A DNA stretch of 64,000 bases from positions 12,634,001-12,698,000 of the forward strand of contig NC_080719.1 of assembly GCF_019097595.1 (NCBI RefSeq), written 5' to 3'. The position numbers and the translations under genes were made by a program. Numbering within the stretch: position 1 is the stretch's first letter; each line of letters opens with the position of its first letter. Below, in pieces: positions 47,612 to 61,500 of this stretch. The stretch is from Hemibagrus wyckioides. Lineage: Eukaryota > Chordata > Actinopteri > Siluriformes > Bagridae. The notes beneath the pieces are model-generated. The model made no database searches. It saw only the letters and a program-made list of their open reading frames with translations, and was not told where the DNA came from.

Positions 47612-50600
47612 GTAGTAGTAGTAGTAGTATTTAGAGTGTAATTACTCTGGTGGCACAAATAAAGACAAAGAAAAAGAAATACTAAGACAAATCTCCAGTG
47701 TTAATGATGACATTAACTCATGAATTTCAAGCAAACACACATGCATATCCAAACATTACCAATGTCTCCATTTTCCATGGCGCGGATGTCGGGTCTGAGT
47801 CTGCAGTCAGTTTTGGGAATTACAGCTTCGATCTCTTCATCTAGTTCATTTAGCTGCATGGCGAACGAAGTGAAATTGTACATCTACAACAGAGAAGAAG
47901 AAAGAAACACTGATCTCTTTATCAGATTGAATGACCATCCAGACTGTAATAACCTGATGAAGAATGGAAAAGTGTGTGTGTGTGTGTGTATGTGGGTGTG
48001 TGTGTGTAAGAGAGACACCTGGGCAGAGTTGGCTGGTCGTGGTGTAATTTTCCAGAGTAACTGGCTGCCTGGAATCTCCTCCAGAGAGTTGCTGCCTGGT
48101 TGTGGGCTTTCTTCAGATTCAGCACTGGACCCCTGAGGAGCACAGAGAGACACTGACTAATTAATAATACAAATCACAGTCATTAGGTCTTTTTTTCCTG
48201 TATATCAACTACAACATCTCTAATCTATTCAGCTAACTCCATCCATTCAGCTTACTCCATTTCAATGGTGATGGCAGATTTCTGTGGCTTCAGGTGTATG
48301 GTCTTACAGACTTTTAATGGAGGGAGTAGTCTTGGAGAAGGAATGACTAATTTTATGAATGAGTGTGCATCTGTATGTGATTAATGCTCTTTGTATGCTG
48401 GGTGTGTTTCAGTGAGATGCTAAAAAAGATGATGAGAGATGTGCAGAGCGTAACGTGTACATCAGAGGGACAGCTCATGTTGGACGTTTGGGGGACAAAG
48501 TTAGGGAGGCCAGATTGAGATGGTTTGGACCAGGCAGCTGCCAGGCAGGAGGCAAAGAGGAAGGCCAAATAGGAGGTATACTGTATGTAAATGTAATAAA
48601 TGAGGATATGAAGCTAGTGGGTACAAGTGTTGAGGATGCAGAAGATAGGGATAGGTGGAGAGAGATGATTCGCTGTGGCCACCCCTGAAGGGAAAAGCCG
48701 AAAGAAGAAGATGTGCAGAGCGTGTCTTAGTTGTTTATAATTTTGTTACTTTTATTTTCTTAGTTTGAAAGACCTATGCTTAAACGCATAGCGAGAAATA
48801 AAAAAAAAAAGTGTTAAGTGAGGAATAATAATAAGTTGATTATTTTGCTATAAGAGTACCTCCTGAAGTCTTTTATTCATCTTATGTAACAATTTACTTA
48901 TACAACAATTACAAGTTTAATTTTATTAATGCGCAACACATCATACTTTTTTTGCAATATATATTTATAATTAAAGTTGTGAAATGTCCATGAAACAAGG
49001 TCTGTCTCTCTTACGTTAAAGCAGCTATAAACAGTCATTCCTTGTGAAAGCTGTTACTATATTAAATAACGCTCAGGCTAAACACAGAAATTTGCCTTGG
49101 CTACTTGAGAAAAACAGCCGAGGAAGAAGAAGAGAAGGAGAGAGCACCTCTTTACTGCTTTTCTTCCCCTCTGTGACCTTATCGTTCTTCTTGTGAGCCT
49201 CGAACATTGCCGGATCCACTGCGTACATGCACTCCGTCCATTTCCCGTACAAAACACACACCTTCTTTTTGCTGCAAAGGAATAAGATTCCATAACATGT
49301 GGTCCATAAAATGTTTAGAACATATGGTGTATTCTAAAATTAGAAAAGTGTTTTAGGGAAATTCAATTTCAAAAAACCTTTTGTCAAGAATGTAGCCCTC
49401 GACTTTATGCAGTTCTTTTCCAAAAAGACCGCAGGGTTTGAAGCTGAGACAGCACTTCTCTCCAGTTCTGGTAGAAAAACAGAGCAGAGGATTTGGAGCA
49501 TGCAGTTTAGCATTCTGTCAGTATTACTGTATAAAGTGTATCATGTGAATGACACCACGTGTATCTTAAACACTTAACGTGACATGAAAGATCACGCCAT
49601 AATTTAAGTCATAATTTATGAGCTATTTGGTACAGATGCTTATTTTCAATTTTTATTTTATCTTCATTAGCAACATTGCTGATTAAGCTGAATTAGCAAT
49701 GTTGCTCCAATACACATATGTAAACACAGTCTGTATAAAGTGTTTAGTTCTGTTTTATGTCTGGCTTCATAACAAATCCAGTAAATATGCACTTAGCACT
49801 TAGAGAGCCAGGCATGGCTATGCTTTGCATTTGCAGTTGAAAAGCTAACACTGGGAGACGCAGAACTCACAATGAAATTATCAGTATGAGCTAAGATTAC
49901 ATGTTTATAGTTTCATAACTTTCAAGCATATGAATGCCCAAGTCCACTTGAAAGTGATGTCATGACAGTTCTTGCTAATACAAACTCTACAAGGCTCTGT
50001 ACATACCTGAGGAAGAGCTATGTGTACTTAGAGAATGATTAAACTACAACTACTTAACTGATAGAGACCTAATCATGACTAATGTGAGATACTCTTGCCT
50101 AATAAACCCTTAAAGTATCTTTCGTATAAATAAATGAATAACCCTGAAGTAGATGAAAACAGTAGCTCCTGATCAGCCAGATGATTCCCCAATCACTCAC
50201 CTGTGGTTGATCACCTCCACATTGCCGTACTGTTCAATCCATAGCTGCCCCACGATGATGTTGTGAACGCAGCATGTCGGATTTGTCCACGTGTACGCCT
50301 CATTATACCTGGAAGGAGTAAATTCATCATCAGGCTTAATTACATCCAACACATTTATACTGAACCTTAAATGCGTTTCTTGTTTTTTTCTGTCAGGCTT
50401 CACATTTCGAGTTAATCACACTATGAATACATTTATTTAATATTTAATATTTAGTAATAGCCAGAGTTAAAGCTATAACTTCAAGACAGAGGAGTTACAC
50501 TTTACGGTTTTGCGATAACATGAGAAGCTGCATTTGTGTTTGTCTTTGAGAGAGAAAAAATGAACTATAAATATAACTATAAATAGACAAAAAGTATAGG

Positions 50601-52295
50601 GTATTACTGCTTTATAAATTTTAAAAAAATTGTAATCACTGGCAAATTGCAGTAGGACTGTAATCAGATGGAGTCAAGGGGGAATGTCTCACTATTTTGT
50701 AGTGTATTATTCTCTTATAAAAGCACAGCTTTTTTTTATGTTGTTACAGCAGTAACTGTGTATGTAACATGTACAACGTGCTTTGCTGATGACGTGTGTG
50801 TTCTTACTTGGGCAGCTCCAAAGTCATGATGCCCTTCGGCTCAGCCTCCACACTTTTACCCCAGAACTTCAGCTTGGGGTAGATGGACCCGTGGAAAACA
50901 AAGTCCGTCTGCAGGCCCTCAGCGTGGAAAGCACTAACTGGAGGATGGTGACTCACCTGCTCCGAGATCACACGGAAACCCAAATCCTCTCTGAGGTAAA
51001 AAGAAATTATAGATTTTATTTTAAACTGCATTTAAAATTAAATAAATTGTCCATAAATAATGGAACAATAATGTGTTTAATGTTGCCATGGTCAGTGCTG
51101 TTGTGTTTTACATTTACCTGACGAGCTCATATGTTTCCCCCAGCAGGGGGTTAAAGGGTTTTCCTGTCCTCTCCCACTGAGACGCCACTGCAGACACTGC
51201 AAACGCTGCTACACACTGAGACACACACACACACAGAGCTAAATATATAAAACACTATGCATGCTGTTTTACTGTATGGTTAGTACAGTATCCAGGATTT
51301 AGTCCCACTGCATGATGGATGAAAATATATAATAAAAGTATCATGAAAACTTACAGCATTTGATATGGGTGGAGCATGTGATTTATAAATTAGGTCATGA
51401 AAAAACTCATTTATTTATTGATTAATTTTACAAATTATTTTGTAAAATTTTGTATATCTCTAACTATGACAACTGCTTCTGTGTTCAGTTATAGTGAATG
51501 ACAAGTATACATGCTATTTTAGTCATTTCGCTATCCCGTACTAGCAAAAGCATTCAGTAACAGCAAATTAGTGGTGTGTAAAAAAAAAAAGCTAAGCAGT
51601 TTTCAGAAAAAAAAACCACCTTCAATATCAGCATCACTTACTCTGAATTGGTTCTTTGCACTATGATAACTGGATTTTACAGTTTATTCTTGTTCATTTA
51701 CCTTCATTCTCTCTATGGAGTCAGTGGAGTCGTTAGCCTGCTGGATGAGATAAGTGTGCTCCATGTACTCTGTGAGTCTCTGTAAGAAGCTGAGAGGCTC
51801 GTTGAAGATGACCGGCATTGTTATTTTAGACAGCTCCTAAACAGGGAAAATGGAATGATTACAAGAATTTTCAGCACTACAGGCCTGACAACCCTTTAGC
51901 ATCTTTTAGCAAGTCCTTTAGCAGTTACTTTGCTAGAAACCATTACAAGTTTTCTTGATGAGTTGTTTTATTGTTTTTTTAGCAGGACAGGCTTTCAAAA
52001 AAGAAAAAAACTTAAAAAAAAAAAAAAAAAAAAAGACCTTGGAAATAATAATAAAAAAATAAAACAACTTTTTAACCTGAACATGGTGGATAGTATGGGC
52101 CTGGAATGTGCTTTGTTAAATGAAATAAAAAATAAAGTAAATAAATTTTTTTTATTTACATTTTTAAATAAATGGTAACAGAGGTTAAAAAAAAAATACA
52201 ACCAACAAATCCCCAATTTTTAATGAAAATATGATAAATAACAATATTTAAAAAAAATGACAATAATAATAATAATAATAATAATGATAATAATG

Positions 52296-52328
<33 letters not shown>

Positions 52329-52729
52329 CAACACCTTGCCATGAGGTCTGAAATCTAAAGTATTCCTATTTATTTGTTCAGTTGTCTGGACCAGAATAAA
52401 TTAATTTGGTGGAACTAAAAAGGGACAAAAATTAAGGCACAAATTTGTTAAAAGTCAAAATTTTCCTATACTCGCACATTCCTTTTATACTGCACCAATT
52501 TGCCAATTATTTCATACACTTTACATTTTTACTTATTCATTATTCAGAGTTTATAAAAAACACTTGAACTCCTCCTGTAACTGTCCTGGCCAGGGTTTGT
52601 TGTATTTAAAAACATGTATGTTAAAGTGAAATAACTAATTTCAGTGTTTTTACCATTCCAATGCATTTTCTCAGTATGCTCCAGATGCTGCAGTTGTTTC
52701 TGGAAAACATGGGAGCTGGCAAACTTATC
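45967..52729 (-). CDS. osbpl1a: osbpl1a sterol-binding (ORD) exons and C terminus
   Basis: Eleven exons encode the OSBP-related domain: SLPAPMFSRNNCSIWSILRK, ELSKITMPVIFNEPLSFLQR, the lid-proximal GKPFNPLLGETYEL, the signature FRVISEQVSHHPPVSAFHAE, NEAYTWTNPTCCVHNIIVGQ, KCCLSFKPCGLFGKELHKVE, KKVCVLYGKWTECMYAVDP, EEIPGSQLLWKITPRPANSA and YNFTSFAMQLNELDEEIEAV. The end is EEKKRLEEKQRAARKSRAK, then DWKTRWFHQGPNPHTNSQDW and DYSQVPDIY. Paired His of EQVSHHPP, which contact the PI-phosphate ligand in this family, are intact. The stop is at 45967-45969; minus-strand AATAAA words near 45045 and 45103 are possible poly(A) signals. Confidence 0.95.
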
Positions 52730-55700
52730 CTGAGAAACGGAAACAAAAAACATGTGGTTATTTATTATTAAGTTTGTATTATATTAAATAATTGAGCCAA
52801 AGAAAGTGCACTGATTCTAGCATAGTGCTGCACAACTGCTTTCTAAATCACTAACACACAAATCATCACAATCTGCAAAACATTTCAGTGAACCACAATT
52901 TTGCATCCAGTGCTGAAATATTAAAGATATCAGATCAGTTTCCTGTAAATGTGTTGAAAAAGATTGTAAATCTCCTGTTTAATTAGTGCATGCTATGAGA
53001 GATTGTTTTAATATATCATAAGCAATTATATTATAGTGTTTGAGTGGATATTGATTCAGTCCTTCAGTCTACAGTCAACATTCTGAACTATTTCTAGCTT
53101 CACCTCTAACTTTCTCTGCAAGAAAATGGCAGCCAAATCCAGTGCAGGTACTTACATGCTACAGATGTGTGTAAATGTGTGTAGGAGCACAGCTGGCCAA
53201 TTGCAAAACATGTATGAAGAGTGCGGCCAATTTATTCCTCGTAAAACAAGAAAGTAAACTATATGAAAACTGGGACGGCTTAACCAACCAAAATGCAGAG
53301 ACAAAGCTTGTCTAGACAGGAACTGTCACTCACGTAGTGAACGATTTATATCTTAATCAAATCATGTCTTGAGTTTCAGCTGTGTGGATAAAAACAGGAA
53401 GTTTAGCTTCATCAGATTATTCCAATTGTCTAAGAGAAAGGAAATATGGCTTCACGAGGCCAATGATTTAAAATTGAGTAGATAAAAAATATATATGTTT
53501 AGTGGATGTTTATTGTTTCATAAGAAGAGGTTGGATTAGGAGTTTGCACAGACTACTCCATTAATACATGAACTCCTTGTACTGTGGTCCTGTGCTGTTG
53601 TGAATAGTGCTGTGTAATTAGAGGTGTTTGCTGGCTTAAAGACTCTGATGTAGACACGGCATCCACCGTCCATCAGCAAGCTATGAGGAGTTTTACACCC
53701 TGTTGCATGCTCTCACATTCAGAATCAACAACTTGAGCTGGGATGCCAGTTCCTTCACACAAGTGCATTTTAAGAATTGCCTCCTAATTAGTGTAATGTG
53801 ATCCGCATATTTATTATTCTACATATTTATCGTATTATTTCATTTACAGTCTTCTTTGACAGTGTAGTCTAAAATGCTGAAGTTGGAAAGGTTTTTTTGT
53901 AGCCTATGTGTGCATGCAATAGAAGATCTGTGCTTTGACATGTTCATGCTGACAGGTTTTGCACTAATAAAATACCTTTAAGAAAGCCATGTCCTAAAAT
54001 AGACGTGGTTATGGAAAATAACAGACATATATAAAACTAATAACAAAATTCCTATTATACTATTATTTAAAAATGCATACATAGAAATAATATTTTATTA
54101 AATTATTAATATTATATTAAATATATTATCATATATTTAAAAATTAAAACTATAAAATATATGTATAATATATTAATAAATGACTTTATTTAGAAGAAAT
54201 ATTTTCTTTATGTTTTTTAGAAGTGATCACTCCACTTTATTTTTTGCCCATTCTCTTGAAAGGTGCCAATAATTTTGGACTCACATGCAAAGTAGTAAAC
54301 ACAGACAAAGACACCTTGACCTTGTATCAAGCACTCTGTTCATGTCTTTATCAGTTTTCACAGATTAACTGAAAAGTTCAAATTACTAGCCGTTACGTTT
54401 GGCCGCTTCATCAATCTTTAACAGTTTCGATGTGAGCTCCTCCTCCGGCGCACGCCAATTAAATTATTGATTTCAATACATGAACATCAAAACAAACACA
54501 TCACAGGGGACATGATGATAAAAAGCTTCCGTTAAACATGATTATATTTTAAATATTCGTTAGCATAGGCATGGTAATAGTAGCATAGTAATTTGTGAGG
54601 AATTTGGGGCTCATACCTGGAGCTTTCTTTTTCTGCCGTTTTACATCATTACTCACCTGTGTTTTCTGGCTCCATTGGATTTGGCTTTTTCATCCTCCTC
54701 CTCTTCATCACCATGCCAATCCTCCTGGGACATCCTCCCTCCAGTGAAACTGGCCACGCTATAATAGAGCTCTGACCTGCCCTCGTCCCCTTCCTCAAAC
54801 GAGTGACTCAACTCTAGGCAGCTCTGCGAACGCTCCGAGTCAGACTCTACAGCAAACACGCACACGCACACACACACAGGGGACACGCTAAGAAGAGAAA
54901 CTGCCATCAAGCTACCTGATGAAACCAGAGTAGGGGATCGGGTGGCTTTTAAAGGAGCAGAAACGCCAAGAAGAATGAAGCTGCACATGAAACAAATAAA
55001 AAGTATACAGGAAATGTATTTATTTACTGAAATAAAATCAGATCAAATATATTGCTTTAAGTGCTGATCAGTCTACTGAAGCCACATATGTACTTCTGAA
55101 AAACTGCAAAAGCAGTAGTGTGTCCTACTGCACTGCATCATTAATGAAACCAGAAACAATGGCTGCTGTTCCTCAAAGTTCTGGTGCAGCATTCAGAGTA
55201 CGCAGTCAACTCTGTAATTATTGGGACCCCTCATAAAAATGACCAAAAAATACATGTATAACACGTGTGTTTCTGAGATTATGACCTTAAACATAGAGTC
55301 AAATCTCACCTTAGGTTCACACTAGCAAGTTGAGGGATGCAAATACTTTTAGTGAAAACAGTAATATAGTACTTATCAGTAAATGACAGCACTAGAAAAA
55401 TATAGGAGCACTAACGGGAAAGCGCATCATAGAAGTCGTCCTCGCTGAGAATGGCACTGCGGGGAGACGAGCCTCGAACCACAGACTGCTCCAGCTCATG
55501 ATGCTCTGTAGCCAAAGTCTGCAGAGCCTCTGACAGGATCTTGTTCTTCTCCACTTCCTGTTCCAGCTTCAGGCTGCGTGCCTACACACACACACACACA
55601 TATAGATACACTTTGGCTCCTGAGGTTTAAAGAAATCACTTATTGATTTAAACATGATCCTCATTGTTGTCTCTTCACTCCATTGGTCTGTGTTCAGTCT

Positions 55701-56863
55701 AACATCTGCGTTAATATAATCACTGATTCATTCACTCACTTCTGCATTTTAAAACTTTTGTTGTCTGTATGGAAACATGCTTCTCTGTTCTTTCATGATG
55801 GTTTGATGGAGTAGCAGCATCACTAATATATTGATTGACTAAACTGATTACAAATTACAAATTTCAACATGTTTTTTCTCAGAGTTGTCTCAACTTTATG
55901 CAGACTGGCTATTTCTACTGTTAGACATGATCTTTCCACATAAACACCAAGGCAGTTTAGAAAAGAAACTAAAATAAAAATCTGTATATTTATGTTTAAG
56001 TCTTTTTGGTTTTCCAGGATTTAGCCTTAGCAACATCGATCATGTTTTTTCAGGCTGCCTGACACTAGAATATAAATTTTAAGAATAACCTAGCACTCAA
56101 TAAGCTTTTGGTTAAATATTAAGAACCCTTTTTTTTTAATACAGTCTATAAATAAGACAAGCTATGATTAAGTTCCTGAATGATCTGATAGAACAGAAGC
56201 GGATTGCCACGTTCAAGTACACTCATTTGGAAACACAATCCTTCGGGTATCATGTAACTGGTGGCCCTTTGCAAAACATGCACTGACAGACTTGATGGAA
56301 TTCTGGTGTCTCTTACACACAGGGTAATACAAGGACAAGGTCGCAAACATCAGTCACCTCCAGCACGCAACCATGATAATTATTGGATTATAACAATAAA
56401 ACAATATCTCACTGAACAACCTTACATTTGGTGAGATATTGTTGCCTTAGTTGGGTTAGCACTTTTTTGCCGGCTTTCTTAGATTCAATAATAATAATAA
56501 TAATAATGATAATAATAATAATAAAGGCACCACACTGATGGAACTAGACTCATGTATCCAAAGAAAATAATAGCTCACTATTTAATATTTAAATTAAATA
56601 ATTTGTAAAAAATTATTGTATTTGTTACAAAAATACATTATATTATAACTGTATTATATTTAATATTTTTCCATTCTTCCCTTAAAAAGTATGTTAACTC
56701 TGTCAAATTGGTTGGACATTTCCTGTGCACAGCCCTCTTCAACTTACCCCACAGATTTTCAACTGGCTTTAGACCTGGATTCTAAAAGCTTGATTTAGTT
56801 TTGGTGAAGCCATTGCTTTGTTGATTTGTGGGTGTAATTTGGGTCATTTTTTTATTAATAATG

Positions 56864-56910
<47 letters not shown>

Positions 56911-58513
56911 GGCACCACACTGATGGAACTAGACTCATGTATCCAAAGAAAACAATAGCTCACTATTTAATATTTAAATTAAATAATTAAATTACAAAAA
57001 TACCTTATATTATCACTGTATTATATTATATTTAAAATATATGTATGTTTATGAGCTAGATATTTAATATTTAAATGTTCAAAATTATATAATATATTCT
57101 AAATTAAATAATTATGTACTAAAATGTGTAATAATATTTAGAATATTTAAAACAGTTTGATTAATAATATTAATTAATAATATATTTTGATTAATAATAG
57201 CTTAATAAAATATATCTGTTCTGAAAGTACACAATGTGGTAACAATGATTTTTTTTCTACACTACAGGAAATTTTCACAGCTTGCATAATGTCTTCTTTC
57301 CCAACCAGAGGATTTTTTCTTTCAAGCATTTTGAGTGATTTTAGCAGTCAAAGGAAACTGACACGGATACTCCTGGTCTCTAGGTGAGATCTCTGAGATC
57401 TTCCCAATCAAGAACATTCCCCTCTCAAACTTGCTAATTAGCATATTAGCCTGCATTATCAGTGATTAATCTCCTGGCCTTTACCCAGCCTTCGACCCCA
57501 TGCTCCTGGGTTTGCACTGCCCGAGTGTCACACTGTCACCCACTGAGTAGCACACCTGATCTCAGGTCATCACACCGATAAACCATCACCTCCTCCTGTA
57601 CTACCTGAGACATATGAAGTAACAACATCACATGTGTGATGACAGCGCTGTAGATTCCTTTCTGATCCGATAACATTCCTGGGTATAATCATTCAACCTG
57701 CTCAGCTGATTTTTTAATGCTAACGGTAACTAGCTGGAATGTTTTATTGAGTGTATATATATATACTGACACGCATGTGACACTTTAACTGCATACAGAT
57801 CATCTGATTTTATGGGTTTCACAGAAATGGGTGTGAATATTTACGCAATCACAACTTTTTTATTTATAAATAATTTTGCAAGTATATTGATTTCCCCCAA
57901 CTTCAGGGTGTAGATTCATGGCTTTCTAGTGAAATCCATTTAAATTCCAGGTTGTATAAAAGTTCAAGGCAGATGAATACATATACAAAGCATTATTTCA
58001 TTCAACAGCAAAGAACCTTGGGAGCAAAGTGTCCATCAGTTGTTGCCTTCAAACTTAACTGCTTTGAATTTTTTATCACTTCTGTTTGGAACAGCCCTGC
58101 AAATGTCTGCCTTAGGTGTGTCCTCATTCTAAAAGTCCTACATACGGTTCAGATCAGACCACAGCACTTATAGCATAACAAATATTAAAATTACCACAAT
58201 ATTATAAATTGAAAATCTCCTTAACTCTAAACCTCTTTTATAGATTAATGTTTATCATTTTCTCTTGAAGGAGTTAACACATTGATTGCTTTGCCATTTC
58301 TGAAGCTTATTAATACTGAATTCATTAGGAGCCCTGAATACTATTTGTTTATCTCTCTTTATCTATCATTTAAAAAAGGAAGGTTGTTCCATACCCCATC
58401 CTGTCTGGAGAACAAGTCGAGACACTGACGGAGACTTGAACAGGTCTCGCTGGAGGCCTCACACACCTCTCTGAGCTTCTGCAGCACAGCCACCGGGAGG
58501 CCTGCTCGAATAC

Positions 58514-58546
<33 letters not shown>

Positions 58547-61500
58547 TACACTGTCAAAGAAAGACCTTATTTAGACCAAAGTCAGAATCGCTCATAACAG
58601 ACATCATGCAAGAAACAATCTTGACTATCAAATATGAATATCAAGATCACGATTAAGCAAATATAAAATTATTAAACCTACAGTGGATATACAAAGTCAA
58701 CACACCCCTGTTAAAATGGCATGATTCTGGGATGTAAAAAAGATAAATCCTGTCAGAACCTTTTCCACGTTTATTGTGAAATTGCAAGCTATATATTAAG
58801 CTATATAATATAATAAATATATTATTTAAAAAAACAATAAAAGTCATTTAGGGAATAAAAGATAGAAAGAAAAAATTAAAAATACAATAAAGCTTGAAAC
58901 GAATAAACTGGGTGCACACCCCTAAACTAATACTTCATTGAAGCACCTTTAGATTTAATCAGTTTTTAATAAGCTTGACCTTATTAATATTTTTCCATTC
59001 TTCCCTCCAAAAGTATGTTAACTCTGTCAAATTGGTTGGGCATTTCCTGTGCACAGCCCTCTTCAGCTTACCCCACAGATTTTCAACTGGCTTTAGACCT
59101 GGATTCTAAAAGCTTGATTTAGTTTTGGTGAAGCCATTGCTTTGTTGATTTGTGGGTGTAATTTGGGTCATTTTTTTAATGCTAAACAGTAAATTTCATT
59201 CCTCTTCATCTTAAATGTTGCAGCAGAAGCCTTAAAGTTTTGGGTCAAAATTGATGGTATCTGGAGCTATTCAATATTCCCTCCACCCTGATTAAAGCCC
59301 CAGTTCCAGTTGAAGAAAAGTAGCCTGAAAGCATGATGCTGCCACCTCCATGTTTCAATATGGGAATGGTGTGCTTTTAAAGATAGGCTGTGTTTTTATG
59401 GGCAAAAAGAAATTGGATGTTTTTTTTTGTGTGTGTGTGTGGGGGGGGGCATATTGCCACCCTCCCCTGTAGCCCAGATATATGAAGAATTCAGGAGTTT
59501 GTTGTCACATGTAGAGAGCAACAAGTACTTGCCAGAAATTGCTGCAATTCTTTGAATGTTGCTGTTGGCCTCTTGGCAGGAATCCTGGGTTATCTGTTAT
59601 CACGTTTCACACAGCTAAACCATACTTGGGGTATTAATCCTGGGTATTCATTAACAGACGTTTCACACTGTACATTCCTAAACCCCGGGTTCTTATTTGC
59701 ATATTTGCGGGGTCACTGATTGAAGGAACAGCAGGCAACCTGTTTACACTGTACTGACTTGACATAAGCCTCGCTGCTCAATTTCTGATTGGCTGTCTGT
59801 TGCCAAGCGTCCAGCAGCAACAAGCAAACACCGCTCCACTTCACACTGAGCAAACGTAGCACCACAATGCGGGGTGCCAACCATACCCCGGAGCAGAGTT
59901 TCATAACGCTGGGTAAAAAGCAGTGCTAACGACGCTTTCAAATTACAGATGTGAACCGTTTCTTTACCAACAACGATAACCCGGGGTTAAGCGCAGTGTG
60001 ACAAGCCTACAAGAAGATATCAGATGAATCCTATAGGAACAGCTGTACTTTATTTGTGTTGAATTAGTCACATTAGGTATATACTAATTAGTACTTAACA
60101 TGAATGTTTTAATGTGATTGGTTGATTCTGAACACTGCCACATTCCCTATTATAAAAGGTTGAGCAGACTTTGCAAGCAGGTTATTGTACATCTTTTTAA
60201 TTTTTTGCTCTAAATGATTCTTATTGTTTCAACTTTAATATACCGGTTGCAGTTTTACTTAAAAGTTGGAAAAGGCTCTGATGCAATTTATCTTGTTTTC
60301 ATTTTTTTTTTTTTTTACACAACAAAAAAATGCCATTTAACAGTGGTGTATAGACTTTCTATATGCACTGTATTTCTAGAAACTTTTATTAATTTCAAGT
60401 CTTTTTCTATAGATAATTTTATCAACTAAGCATTTATTGCTAGAAAAAGCAAGCTTAAATCTGTAGTCTCAGCTAAGGTCTGAGATGAGAAGAAATGTGT
60501 ATAATTTTGGCATGAAATGCTCTGGATAGAGACCTTTGTGGTAGAAGATTAATAAATAATTAAGTAATGAAGAAAAATTATTGTCCCATGATGAAACTTC
60601 CCATCTGGACATAAGAGCTGTCTCTACTGGCTTTTAATTAATAATGAAAAAATATAAATACAGCTGTTCTTGCCTTCACTGAGTGCATCCTCTTTCACCA
60701 TAGAGAGGAGGGACAACAGCTCAGACTCCAACTTCCCATGACACGCCTCAGCCCGCTGTAAACAGCAGTGACAGAAAGTTATGAAAAAGAAATCCAGAAA
60801 ATTTGGTAAAGAATTTGGGGATAGTGTAAGATACAACAACCATGTTACACCATCACAATAAGGCAGGTCTAAAGTTTTGGACTATTCTGAACTACCATCT
60901 ACTGATGATGTTCTTTATTCATGATATATGATAAGCGTATGAGAACACCAGTCATTCAAGAATGTGGATGAAAGAAATATACTAGGGAAGCTGTTCATTT
61001 GTTTAAAAAAACAATCAAATGAACAATTTCTTCTCATGCATTACGTGACTGAAAACCAAGAGAATGTGATGATGCTTTGTAGAATAAGCTGACCTAGCAC
61101 TTTTTCTACACATCATTTTAATTTATTATTTTACCCCCCAAAAAAGTATTCATCATTAATGTTTCTGATGAAGATGTACATCTCCTCCAGTTACAAAAAT
61201 CCTTTTGTTTTAATCGGATGATATGATTAATAAGTGATAGTTATACAGTATGTGTGTATCTATAATTGGAATGGATTCTTTAGTGGTTTTTAAAAGTATT
61301 TCTAGCCAGAACGTAAACGTCTGTCAGACAGATGCACTTGACATAATCATTCCAGGAATTGGGATTAACGGATTTCAGTTCCAAATTGTTTGTAAATGAG
61401 ATGAATAAAATTTGGTTGACGGAAAAATAATTCTGTGCTAATATGACGTTTAGTTCTATAATATGTTCATAATGCTTACATCAATTAATGCTGCATGGAT

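Noticed and set aside
47720..48136. 138-residue plus-strand ORF
   Set aside because: Antisense of two osbpl1a exons and a GT microsatellite.
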